Shown: positions 22,223 to 33,900 of the stretch, piece after piece
Layout of the letters: each line of letters opens with the position of its first letter
Position numbering within the stretch: position 1 is the stretch's first letter
NCBI RefSeq assembly: GCF_029227915.1
Contig: NC_079878.1
Location: forward strand, 9,610,001 to 9,674,000
Reading direction: 5' to 3'
Length of the DNA: 64,000 nucleotides
Source of the DNA: Hydractinia symbiolongicarpus
Lineage: Eukaryota > Cnidaria > Hydrozoa > Anthoathecata > Hydractiniidae
The notes under the pieces: model-generated
Database searches by the model: none
The model's input: only the letters and a program-made list of their open reading frames with translations
What the model was told of the DNA's origin: nothing
Position numbers and translations under genes: made by a program

Positions 22223-25200
22223 TCAATAAGCTCTTGGTTCTTTATTAGCTCGTTTCGAATCAAATTCATCTAAATCCAACAGCAACGCATCAATGTCGTC
22301 AAAATTAACGTCATCATCATCATTGTTACTGTCATCGTGATCAAGCGGTTGACATTCTTGAGTTGCAGAATCTTTGTTGTTTATCAACATTGACGATGAA
22401 TCAGTTACTGGTAATGGTGGAAGGTCAAACACACTGCTATCTTGTTTATGATTTAATGGTGGAAGTTTTCCCAGTCTATTCTTTGATATTGAAAGAGGTG
22501 CTAACTTTTTACACAGTGATGATGGATTTGATAACAATTTAAAGTTGCTATCTTCATAGGACGATAGTTCATCGTCTCTTTCTTCGATGTTTCTGATCGT
22601 CTTACCTATAAGGTAAATTTTTTAAATAACATTTTATCTTACAAAATGCAACACTAACATACAATGGTTCTAATGAACTTGTTGCATAATATTTTTGCTA
22701 ACATTAAGATACTTGAATAAAGTAAATTGTTACCTTTACTTGGCTGACATGTTAAAATCATTTTGTTATCTGCACCGTTGTCTGGAATGACCATTTCACC
22801 ATCTTCAATTTCAAACGATTTATTTAAATCGTCATCATCCGATAAGGGACAAATGTCAACTTCATTTTCTTTGGAAGAACTAGAAATGTCACTTGCTACA
22901 GATTCTTCACATTCTTCTCCAATCTCTTCACTGATACTTTCATCAAATTTATCATTTTTTGACTGTGGAGCTGCAAACATATTGAGGCTTCCAGCAATTG
23001 GTTGCATAAATCCTGTCTCACTTGTTGATGCATCACTGTCAACTTCATCTTGTTTTTCCATTGATGAATTAGCATCCGCTTCGACATCGTTGCTTGTTGA
23101 CATAAAAATATCAATATTGCCACCTTTCGAAGCATCATTGAACTCATCTTTTGTGGAATTGTCATTATCTGTGTTTTCAGCAAGCAGTTGACATTCTTGA
23201 GTTGCAGAATTTTTCTTGTTTATCAAAGATGACGATGAACCAGTTACAGGTAATGGTGGAAGGTCAAACACACTGCTATCTTGTTTATGATTTAATGGTG
23301 GAAGTTTTCCCAGTCTATTCTTTGATATTGAAAGAGGTGCTAACTTTTTACACAGTGATGATGGATTTGATAACAATTTAAAGTTGCTATCTTCATAGGA
23401 CGATAGTTCATCGTCTCTTTCTTCGATGTTTCTGATCGTCTTACCTATAAGGTAAATTTTTTAAATAACATTTTATCTTACAAAATGGCGACACTAACAT
23501 ACAATGGTTCTAATGAACTTGTTGCATTTTTTTCGCTAACATTGGAGGATTGAAGTAAATTGTTACCGTTGCTTGGCTGGCATGTTACAATCATTTTTTT
23601 ATCTTCCGCACTGTTGTCTGGAATGACCATTTCATCATCTTCAATTTCAAACGATTCATTCAAATCGTCATCATTCGATGAAGGACAAATGTCAATCTCA
23701 TCTTCTTTAAAAGAAGTAGAAATGTCACTTGCTACAGATTCTTCACATTCTTCTCCAATCTCTTCACTGATACTTTCATCAAATTTATCATTTTTTGGCT
23801 GTGGAGCTGCAAACATATTGGGACTTCCAGCAATTGGTTGTATAAATCCTGTCTCACTTGTTGATGCATCACTGTGAACTTCATCTTGGTTTTCCATTGA
23901 TGAATTAGCATCCGCTTCGACATGGTTGCTTGTTGACATAAAAATGTCAATATCGCAACCTTTCGAAGCATCATTGAATTCATCTTTAATCGACTTGTCA
24001 TGGTCTGAAACTTTATCAAGTGGTTGACATTTTTGAGTTGCAGAATTTTTGTTCTTTATCAAAGATGACGATGAAACAGTTACAGGTAGTGGTGGAAGGT
24101 CAAACACACTGCTATCTCGTTTATGATTCAATGGTGGAAGTTTTCCAAATTTATTCTTTAATGTTGGAAGAGGTGCTAACTTTTTACACAGTGATGATGG
24201 ATTTGATAACAATTTAAAGTTGCTGTCTTCATAGGACGATAGTTCATCGTCTTTTTGGCTTGGCTGGCATGTAAATATCATTTTATTATCTGCACTATCG
24301 TCTGGAATGACCATTTCATATTTTTTACACTCAACAGATTTATCCAAATCGTCATCATTTGATAAGTGACCTTTGTCGCTTTTATCATTTTTAGAAGAAG
24401 TAGAAATTTCATTCGCGTGTGAACTTTGGTTTTCAGTTTTGACTTCTTTGATGTTTACCGTAAGTTTTCCTATAAAAAAATACTTCAATCTGTAATTCAT
24501 GAAACTTGTTTAAATCTTTATGTAAAATTAATTGTTTGGGTAAGAATACGAATGTTTGGTTGTTCATAGTAGCTGAATTAAAAATATTTACTTTCATTTG
24601 ATTGACAGATGTCAATCTTTTTATCCTCCACACTGTTGTCTGGAATGACCATTTCATCATCTTCAATTTCAAATGATTTATTCAAATCGTCATCATCCGA
24701 TAAGGGACAAATGTCATTCTCATCTTCTTTGAAAGAAGTAGAAATGTCACTTGCCACAGATTCTTCACATTCTTCTCCAATCTCTTCATTAATACTTTCA
24801 TCAAATTTATCATTTTTTGACTGTGGAGCTGCAAACATATTGAGGCTTCCGGCAATTGGTTGTATAAATCCTGTCTCACTTGTTGATGCATCACTGTCAC
24901 CTTCATCTTGTTTTTTCATTGATGAATTAGCATCCGCTTCGACATGGTTGCTTGTTGACATAAAAATATCAATATCGCCACCTTTCGAAGCATCATTGAA
25001 TTCATCTTTAATCGACTTGTCATGGTCTGAAACTTTATTAAGTGGTTGACATTCTTGAATTGCAGAATTTTTGTTCTTTATCAAAGTTGACGATGAACCA
25101 GTTACAGGTAGTGGTGGAAGGTCAAACACACTGCTATCTCGTTTATGATTCGATGGTGAAAGTTTTTCCAGTCTATTCTTTGATGTTAAAAGAGGTGCTA

Positions 25201-28200
25201 ACTTTTTACACAGCGATGATGGATTTGATAACAATTTAAAGTTGCTGTCTTCATATGACGATAACATGTCGTCGTTTTGTTTGATGTTGTGGTTTGTATA
25301 GCCTATAGTAAATAAAATTTATTTTTATTGCTAAAATAATTTTGGCATGCTATTATAAAGTTTTCTATCCTTATTTGTGTGAGGTAAGATCACTGTAAGA
25401 CGTGTCTTACCCTTTCTTGATTGGTAGTTTTCAATCACTTTATATTTTACGCTATTTTCTGGAATGACCATTTTATCTTTCTTAATTTCAAACGATTCAT
25501 TCAAATTGTCATTATTCGATACGGGACAGTTGTCGCCATCATCATTTTTAGAAAAAATAGTCATTTTGTTCGCTGGTAAATAATGTTTTTCAATCTTGTC
25601 TTTTTTGATGTTTAATGTAATTTCTTTATCTTTTCTTGTACTTTTACCTACAAAAAACGTGTTAAACCATTAAAAATTAGGGTTAATTAACTATCCTAAC
25701 GATTTTATCAAATTAGAACATTAAAGCGAGACTGATACTGTGTATATATGAGGACTTGGTTGTGTAAAAAGTATATTAAAAATATTTACTTTCATTTGAT
25801 TGACTGGTGTCAATCATTTTATCCTCTGCACTGTTGTCTGGAATGACTATTTCATCATCTTCAATTTCAAACGATTCATTCGAATAGTCATCATCCGATG
25901 AAGGACAAATCTCCCCTTCATCATCTTTAAAAGAAGTAGAAATGTCACTTGCTACAGATTCTTCACATCCTTTTCCAATATTTTCACTAATACTTTCATC
26001 ATTGTTTGACTGTGGAGCTGCAAGCATGTTGATACTTCCCGAAATTGGTTGTATTAATCCTGTCTCACTTGTTGATGCATCACTGTCAACTTCATCTTTG
26101 TTCCCAGTTGATGTGAGGATATCTACTCTGACTTCGTTATTTTCTGTCATACCGCTCTTTATTTTATCAATTTTGATAGAGGCAACCTTTTTCTCCCCAT
26201 TATCTCCCTCACTAGTATTCATCTCAATATTTATCTCCTTATAATCCATTTCATGAAATTTAAGCTCAATCTCGTCAGAAACACAAACATCCCTCCTTTC
26301 TTCATTCTCGCGCTCCTTCATGTTTTTCTCTCCCCAGTCTCTTTTTGGAGTTGGTATATTGTCGTCGCTATTTTAACAAGAAAGAAAATTAAGTTATTAA
26401 ATAGGACTTAAAATGGCTACAACCAAAAAAATAGCTACAAAGGTGAAACATGATCACATAAATGAAACCATGAGTAAAACACTGTAGTACTTACCTCTTT
26501 GAGACATCCATTTCACAGGTCGCGTTAAGTTCGAATACTTTTGCTTCCAACTCCTTTACTTTTCTTTTCAAACCCTTAGCTTCATTCTTCTCTTCTTTGT
26601 AGTTCTTAACAAGATTTTCATAGCGTGTTATTTCAATTTGCAATTTGTTCAAATCGTGTTTGGTCTTTTCAAAATCATGCAGAGTTGCATTCAGTTCAGT
26701 TTCAACTGAGTGAAGCTGCTTGTGTATGTTATCCTTATCCTCCTCTAATCTTCTTTTATGGCCATCGCATAATGAATGCGCTTCTTTAAGATGAGATAAC
26801 TCTTCTTCCAAGTCCTTTTTGTTTTGAACCAACTCAAGCTTTTTCAACTCACAAATTTCGTTCTGTTGTTTCAACTTATCAAGTTCCTCACTCTCGCATT
26901 CAGTGCTTGCTTTTGACAAATCTCTTTGAGCTTTATCCAATTCTTCTTGCAAATCAGAAAGCTGCTTGCTTAAAGTGGTGATATTTTCTTCAGCCTTTTC
27001 AAGTTCTGATTCTGATTCCTGTAGCAGCAACGTCTTTTTTTCGAGGTTTGCAGACACTTTTTCTTTTGCTTGCAATTCTGTTGTAAGCTGCTTCGTCATT
27101 TCGCTTTTCTTTGTGCAGTCATTTTTAACTTTTTCTAAATCGATATTCAGATCATTAACTTTCTTGTTGGCAATCTCAAGACATTTGTCTTTTTCCAAAA
27201 CCTCTTTTTTCAGCTTCTCGTTGGTGTTAACATATTCTTCATTCTTTTCTTCTATCTCTTTCACTATTTGACTTTTCTCTTCTAATTTCTTCGACATCTC
27301 TTCGAACTGTTCCTCCTCCAACGTAAATTCTTTGTTCAACTTCTCTACTTGCTCCGCCGCACTTAGCATGTCTCGATGTTCCAATTTTAAATCTCTGATT
27401 TCTCTGTCAGCTTTCTTTAAACTCCATTTTACATCAGCAAGCTCTTTCTCCAGCTCATCGACATTCTTGTCGGCTACATTCAATCTCCATTCATATCTCT
27501 CAGCTTGGTGTTTCATTTTATCTGTCATTTGAGTTAACTGTGTCATTAACTCCTCTTTATGTGCTTGTAAAAGTTCGTTGCCTTTGTTAACTTCAAACAG
27601 TTCTTGTTCGAGTTCATCCATTCTTTTCAACCTTTCCTCTGTCTCCATCTTATCCTGAACTGCATCCTGGAGTTTATCATTCAGTTCATCAAGTTTCAGT
27701 TGAAGATCTGCTTTGCTATTAAACAATTTTTTGTTTTCATCTTCAATTTCTGTCAAGTCGTCGGAAATATGACGCTTTTCTTCACTCAACTTTTGGATCA
27801 TAGACATCGATGTTTTATGCTGTTCTTCAAAACATCTTAATCGATCACTAAGCTCCTCTAAATCATTCTCCTTTTCTGCAAGGCTAAAGGAAATCAAATT
27901 CTTTTGGTTGTTGTTGTCGTCTAGCTGTTTTACCAACTCGTCGATTTTTGCTTTTAACTCTACCACAGCATTTTCATAATCTTGAACCCTTTTTAGAAGG
28001 GTAGAAACTTCACAATCTCTTTGTTTTTGCAATTTGATTTCTTGTTGGACCTGCTGTTCTTTCTCTTTTACGTAATCTTGCAGTTCTTTCACCAATCCAT
28101 CTTTTTCGGCAAGAAGAATTTTCATTAACTTAAGTTCTTCTTCACTTCGCTCTTTATTTTCGATAATCCTTTCAAGCTCTTCACAACGCACTTTCAACTT

Positions 28201-29214
28201 TTTAAAAGCATCGAACTTTTTAACAAGTAATGCATTGACTTTCTTTATTTCCATCTCATACTCTTCTTTTTCTTTCTCTGTTGCAGTAAGATTGTCAGCA
28301 TCGCTTTGCAACTGCTTCATTGAAGCTTCCTTGTCACGAAGAAGAGATCTAAATCGTTCAACTTCTGCTACATACTCCATTTTTTCATCATTTAACTTCC
28401 TTACCTCTTCTTGTAGAGATTCACAAACGCTTTCAACTTTTAGCAACTTTTCCTTTTGATCATTTGCTTCATCTAGAGAACAGTTTTGTCTTCTTTGTCG
28501 TTCAGCATTCAATTGACCTTTGATGCGAATATTTTTTTGTTTCACACTTTCAACGCAATTTGTCATTTCTATCTTATCTTTTTGAGCAGCATTTAACTCT
28601 TCTTCCATCTTTTCTATCTTCTTTTGTTTTGCATCAAACAAATCTTTCATTTTTCGCAACTTTTTCTTGTCATTAGATCTTTGTTCTTTCAGCTGATTGA
28701 ATTCCTTTGTTTTGTTTTCCAATTCATTTTGCAGCAACTTGTTCTTCAACTTAAACTCCTCCACTTCTTTGAAAACTCCTGCATTTTGACTTTCGTTCAC
28801 AACATTTTGTGTCTTCTCCAGTTTTACGCAAGATGAACACATACCTTCTACAACTTGTAGTGAACATTTACACATGCAAGTTTTCTTCAAAGCATCTACT
28901 TCACTTTCTAATCCAACCATTCGTCTCTTTATGCAGATAATTTCTTCTTCAACGTCTTTCCGCCTTTCTTCCTTACTCTCTTTACAGACTGGGTAATGTA
29001 TGTTGATTTGTCTGCTCAGAAGATTGGTTAAAAGCGACAATTGAGATTTAATAGCTAATAAATCTTCTTTTTCCTCTTCTTGATATGAGCGATGACAATT
29101 CCTCTCATGTATTCTAAAATCGTCATCGCAAAAGAAAATGGGACGCTCATAACAAGCACCACATGTTCGTAGGTTCTTCACGTTTGCAGATATATCTCTA
29201 TATTTGCTATACAT
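22223..29214 (-). CDS. Unrecognised 2080-residue protein: Cys/His cluster, coiled coil, amplified acidic repeats
   Basis: Seven exons in frame: 26495-29214, 25790-26367, 25411-25647, 24592-25302, 23567-24469, 22734-23444 and 22223-22605. I start at the ATG at 29214 (MYSKYRDI), the first ATG in the frame. Residues 18-40 form C-x2-C-x14-H-x3-C, the spacing style of UBZ/NEMO-like zinc fingers. A CMCKC...CSSC cluster follows near residue 120. Residues about 50-900 are continuous coiled coil. From residue 907 the protein is acidic and repetitive: modules with SSYEDSNFKLLSNPSSLCKK and VFDLPPLPVT alternate with modules containing DASTSETGFIQPIAGS, FDESISEEIGEECEESVASD and DDEMVIPDNS. It ends in an Asp-rich IDALLLDLDEF tail. 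I do not recognise the family; a ubiquitin-binding scaffold is inference only. Confidence 0.85.
22540..25302 (-). repeat. Tandem exon duplications inside the acidic-repeat gene
   Basis: Four exons (25302-24592, 24469-23567, 23444-22734 and 22605-22223) carry the LLSNPSSLCKKLAPL module, and the first three also carry the acidic DASTSETGF module, which recurs in the exon at 26367-25790. Exons beginning at 23444 and 22605 have almost identical 5' halves. Their upstream introns also match (AACACTAACATACAATGGTT in one, a near copy in the other), so the duplicated unit includes intron and is recent. All repeat introns are phase 1, so units can be added without a frameshift. Confidence 0.9.
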
Positions 29215-29400
29215 TCTGAAATATTTTCTTCTTTTCTTCGTTCCACTCAAATATCTCAAGTACTTTTCTAAGTATTCTCGAAAAAGTACTAAAGTTAAAA
29301 GTTTCTCTACACATATTTGACGTCAAATAGTTTAGATGTAACGGTGATTTTATTGGCCGGTTTTGCGTATGACGTCAAAAGAAACGACATTTGATTGGAT
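29215..29400 (-). promoter_or_regulatory. Putative promoter of the acidic-repeat gene with two CRE palindromes
   Basis: The palindrome TGACGTCA, the core of CREB/ATF sites, occurs at 29318-29325 and 29370-29377, about 105 and 157 bp upstream of the ATG. ATTGG (CCAAT-type) motifs lie at about 29352 and 29394. The arrangement suits a TATA-less promoter. It is sequence-based only. Confidence 0.5.
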
Positions 29401-29517
29401 GAACATTGCTAGATGCCACAGTAATCAATACAAAGAACGTCAAGGTTACGAAACAACCTTGTACCTGTTCTCCCATTACCAAGAAAACAAGGGCAGTCAC
29501 TGTCACTGTCTGGAGAT

Positions 29518-29718
29518 CTAAGCGAGTACAAGTTGAACACAGAAGTAATCAGAATCGCAGTTGATAAAGATCTGTTTTTGTATATTATGTGATTTTCGTT
29601 CAACCGCGTCCTGGGACTTCAAGACTACGCCATATAGAAGGTTGGCAAGCTGGGATAGCTCGATAATGTCATCAAGTATTTTCCCGAGTTTGTGTCCTCT
29701 TACTGAATAAGTGGCCAT
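29518..29718 (-). CDS. Small ORF of unknown status, 66 codons
   Basis: An ATG in good context (AAATGGCC) opens a frame reading MATYSVRGHKLGKILDDII and onward to a stop at 29518. The composition (Leu/Ile-rich amphipathic centre, charged edges) looks protein-like. A GTAAGA donor-like site directly after codon 5 means it could instead be a short first exon; joining to the downstream acceptors I tried gives stops. I recognise no homologue. Confidence 0.25.
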   Translation of the reverse strand: MATYSVRGHKLGKILDDIIELSQLANLLYGVVLKSQDAVERKSHNIQKQIFINCDSDYFCVQLVLA

Positions 29719-30153
29719 TTAAAAATTTTCAAAAAATCAAATGGTAATTTTTTATATTAGACTTTTTGTTGATCAGCTGATGTCATTTCGCTTGTCAATT
29801 TAAACGGTCAAAATTTTAAAGCGTACTGCGTGAAATTTCTCGTAAACATCGCAACCGAAGGAAAATTAAAGCCGTCAGCTATTAGTCTGTCTCTTGGAAT
29901 TATTTTAACAAAAAATTTGCTAGTTAGAAGTTTCAAATTAGACACGACGAAGGCGTGAATCAATAACAATCAATTACGCATGCAAATTTTAGACATGACT
30001 CCTTAGTGTTTAGCACTAATGAGTCATTGTCGTTTTTGTAAATTGACAAATTTTTGGCCCGCCCGCACTTATTATCTTATTAACGGAAAAAATAAAAATT
30101 TCCATCGCTAACCTTGCGCAAGCTATAGAAGTGCAGAGTGACAGTCGGTGACT

Positions 30154-30319
30154 TTAAGGGGGGTTTTCACGAAGCGAATTGAACGGCGAATTCGACGACG
30201 AATTGTATCTGAGCATGCGCATTTTTGTTTGTTTTGATTTTGCATCGAACTGCGCATGCTCAGATACAATTCGCCGTCGAATTCGCCGCTTAATTTGCTT
30301 CGTTAAAATCCCCCTTTTT
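30154..30319. mobile_element. Palindromic MITE, ~165 bp
   Basis: Two arms of about 70 bp, around 90% complementary, surround a loop of about 25 bp. Outer ends read AAGGGGGGTTTTCACGAAGC and, inverted, AAGGGGGATTTTAACGAAGC; the inner ends share TGTATCTGAGCATGCGCA. TTA or TTTA flanks on both sides could be the target duplication. It has no coding capacity. Confidence 0.88.
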
Positions 30320-30325
30320 ACCTAG

Positions 30326-30414
30326 GTCCTGAGAATCCTTACGTTAATGATGGGGATGATGATTCCTCCGATGAATCTGATTGGAACAAAAACTTTGACG
30401 TTGACGAATTTTAA
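30326..30414 (+). other. Orphan terminal-exon-like sequence
   Basis: It is preceded by a plausible acceptor (TACCTAG). Entered with one carried base it gives an open frame of 28 codons, very acidic (NDGDDDSSDESDWNKNFDVD followed by EF), to a TAA. Such acidic ends are common in real proteins, but I cannot find upstream exons on the plus strand. It lies immediately after the palindromic MITE. Confidence 0.25.
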
Positions 30415-30903
30415 TGAACAGCCGTAAACTTGCGCTACTCGTTTTGATTTAAAAAAATATGCTTTATAAGGACATTAGGCTGGAAACGTTAAACAATAGG
30501 TCTATTGTTTAGAACAACAGAATAATATATACTACCCTGGTTAAAAACTAGGTATTCTTATTAAAAAAAGAGTGTAAACATTAAATATGCTATTTGCAAA
30601 AATAAATTTTCGCAAAATTTATTGAAACTACCTTTCTCAAAATTGAATTCTCGCGAAATCTAAAAAAGAAACTTCGATTGGCGATATTGTGAAATTAAAT
30701 TATCGCGAAAATATATTCCATTAAGGTGACTTGGCAGAGAGAGAAAATGTTCTCTTAACACATCTCGATAATTTGTCTCGATAGTCTTTCGCTTTCTATT
30801 CCATTTGGCGTTAAACGGCTGTCATTGTAATGTTAACAAAAACTGTTGCGTCAATGCAATGACTTCAAACTCGTGCGAGAAAAAGTGAATACCCAAGAGG
30901 AAA

Positions 30904-33900
30904 ATGGCGAGTTATTTTGGAAGGAAAACTCTCAGGATAAGAAATTTGAGGGAAGATGTAGCAGAGGTAAGACATGATTGAATGATAACAGACAAAAAAT
31001 TTACAATCAATAGAATAAAATCTAAACGATATATTGCAGTACATGTATTTTATAAAAACAACCTTAGTACTTCAAAATTTTAGTCCCTAATCCCTGAAGC
31101 TTCAAAAGTTTCAAAAGCTTTGCCATGATATAATTTTTTGCTGTGGCTCCATAAAGCTCTTATTACCGAAATTCAAAAATAAGTACATTAAAGCCCCCAT
31201 AAATTTAAACTGCTCGTCAAAATGTGGGCACGTATATCGGAAATCGAAAAGGAAGCTCAAGATAGTTCAATACCCCTTTTTTCTTAAAAATGTATTTCTA
31301 TTACAGATACTCGTCAAAGAAGTTTCAAATTTCATACAACTAGAAAGAATTGTAAAGAAAAACGGCACAGGTAATTACATTTCTGTTTTTATTGATGTTG
31401 GCCAGAATTAGTTGATTCTGAAGGTTTGTTTAGCTTTATTTATCACCGCGCATACGTTTACCTTTTGCAGAAAATAGAACATAGTGCGAGCGCAGCGAGA
31501 CTAGTCCACGATCGTGCTATTCATATGACTTTTATCCTTTAAGGAGTTGACGGGCAAAAAAGAAACAAAAATTATACAGTAGTGAAGTAACTTTGTTTTT
31601 TTATCGTGGAAATATGTCTGTACGCCACGTCAAACTTAAATTGTTGAATCATAAAAAATAGGGGTTGTAATAAGCTTCAAATTGACATTTTTATGGTTTA
31701 GTATCCGTCTGTGTCGCATCACAGTTGAAAAATCTTGTCGAAAGAAAAATTTTGTCAACTCTTAACAAGTATGTGGAAAATGCAAATTACACGTGCGAAA
31801 ACATTGAAGTGAAATCTTCGCTCGTCGTTGTTACAAACATACCGCAAGATGTAAGAGAAAAAGATATGGACAAAATGTTGGCCGGATTTGGTAGAACTTT
31901 AACCAAGGTATGTAAAAATGATTTTTCAAAACTATGAGGTAACTGACGAGTTCAAAAACTGTACGTCATTCCGACAGTCTCGTCCGCAGGGGCTTTTGCC
32001 TTTTTGACATCTAAGCCGGCGGCGAAAAAACCGTCAAGTAAGCGCCAGCGGCTTTGACATAGGACAAACCGTGGGGACGAGGACATCATTCCGACGCTTT
32101 GATTATAACCACACCAACCCTAAACATCAAAATAAAAAAATATAATAAGTTTCACAATTCTCACAATCCTTAAAATTGCAAGTACTCGTATGTGCGTTTC
32201 TGTGAACCGTGTGGACGACAAACTAGTTCAAAAGACCTCCCTAAAGTTGGATCCCCATGTCGCTGAAGTAGAATTCCGACTAAAGTTGGAGCCCGACAGT
32301 TAGGTCCTGACGTTTCTAAAATTGGGTCGCGACGTCGCTAAAGTAGTATCCCGACTAAAGTTGGATCGTGACGTCCCTGAATTTGAGTCCCGAAGTTTCT
32401 GAAGTTGGATCCCGACGTCGCTAAAGTGTGATCCCGACGTCGTTGGATTGAAGTTTAACATATAGTGTTAAGTATGTGAGTCAACTTTAAGCAAAATTAA
32501 AGGCAAGTAATTTTTGCTGGGAGAATTTTTTTTATTTTTTTCAGATTTTTTTTCGTTTCGCAAAAATAAATTTTAGCGAATCAGGTGTATAAAAAATTTC
32601 CTTGAAAACTAATTTTCGCGAATAAGAAAAAGAAAAACAAGCAATGATATATATACAATAAGTTGATTATAAGCGGTAAAAAATGCATTTCGCTAAAATT
32701 AATTTTCGCCAATCAGTCATGTCGAGATATTTCGCGAAGACTAATTTCCGCAAATCCGACTCCCTCAAGAAGATTTTTTTTCGCGCATGGACCATTTTTG
32801 GATTTTTTGCAAATACTCATTTTTGCAAATATTTAGCATTCTACATTTCTCCTGCAAACATATGAAGCTGTATTTTAATACGAATGTAAAAAAACTTGAA
32901 GAACTGTACTGTCACCCCAAAGAGGAGTATATCGCCTTCCGAAGCAATTAGTGGAAAAGCCCCAAAGGGTAACAAAGATATTTGTGAAATGATAAAAAAA
33001 ACAACAGAAAAACGTAACAAATCAATTTTGCATTTCTAGTCATATCGCGAATTGACCTTTTCGAGAATTTTCGCGCATAACTTAAGGCACAAATACTGGT
33101 GGCAAAAACAAAAGTTTAATAGTTTAAATAATGTGAATAATGCGGTGTCGGCGGTGCTTGAAAAAGGGGCTATTATTGCTGAGATGCGCAATTTGATATT
33201 TAAACACCGCTGTCCAATATCAAAAAGCGAAAAGGAGCAATGGAGACAAGGTTGTGAGATCAGATCATTTGAATTGATAGTGCATATTAAAATACTCGTG
33301 ATGCAAAGAATAGGATCTGATATAGACGCAGTATAGATGCAAGAGAAATTAGTTTGTTGTAATTTCACAGCTAAGAAGCTAAACTGTGCTTTACTCGACT
33401 CTCGTAAGATATGTTTTCTTTAAATCAATGGCACTTCAGGAAACATAATAGTCAAGTTTTTTGTTTAGTTTGAGCGTATCCTTTATTTTAAAGTAGAGAT
33501 CTCTTAAGCCGACAGCATTCTCGTCCTCGGAGTTTGTTGTCTATGTCAAAGCCGCTAGCGCTTACTTAACGGCCGCACGCCCTGGCGTCAAAAAGGCGAA
33601 AGCCCCTGGGGACGAGGTTGAAGCAGACAGCATAAAATCGAGTATTCCTTTGATGGTGTCCACTTTCTGGAAGGGATTCTACTGCGACATAAAACTAGAA
33701 TCATAAGGATTACACATGACATTTTCTGAAAAATGCTGTTTTTTTTAGTTTCAACTGATCAGAAAACGAAACTCAAATCTATCATTGAAGTATGGTTGGA
33801 TAGTTTTTGAAGATCTCGAAAATGCTGAAAGGTGTGTACTGTCGATGTCAAGAGTTCGCATCAAAAGTCATTATTTACAAGCCATGTTATTACCAGAAGC

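Noticed and set aside
22763-25239. Several plus-strand ORFs of 65-146 codons opposite the acidic-repeat exons
   Set aside because: Antisense shadows repeated along with the duplicated exons; the minus-strand frame has consistent splice sites and phases.
26966-28836. Plus-strand Ser/Phe-rich ORFs opposite the coiled-coil exon
   Set aside because: Antisense of Glu/Lys-rich codons gives Ser/Phe/Leu frames; no independent signals.
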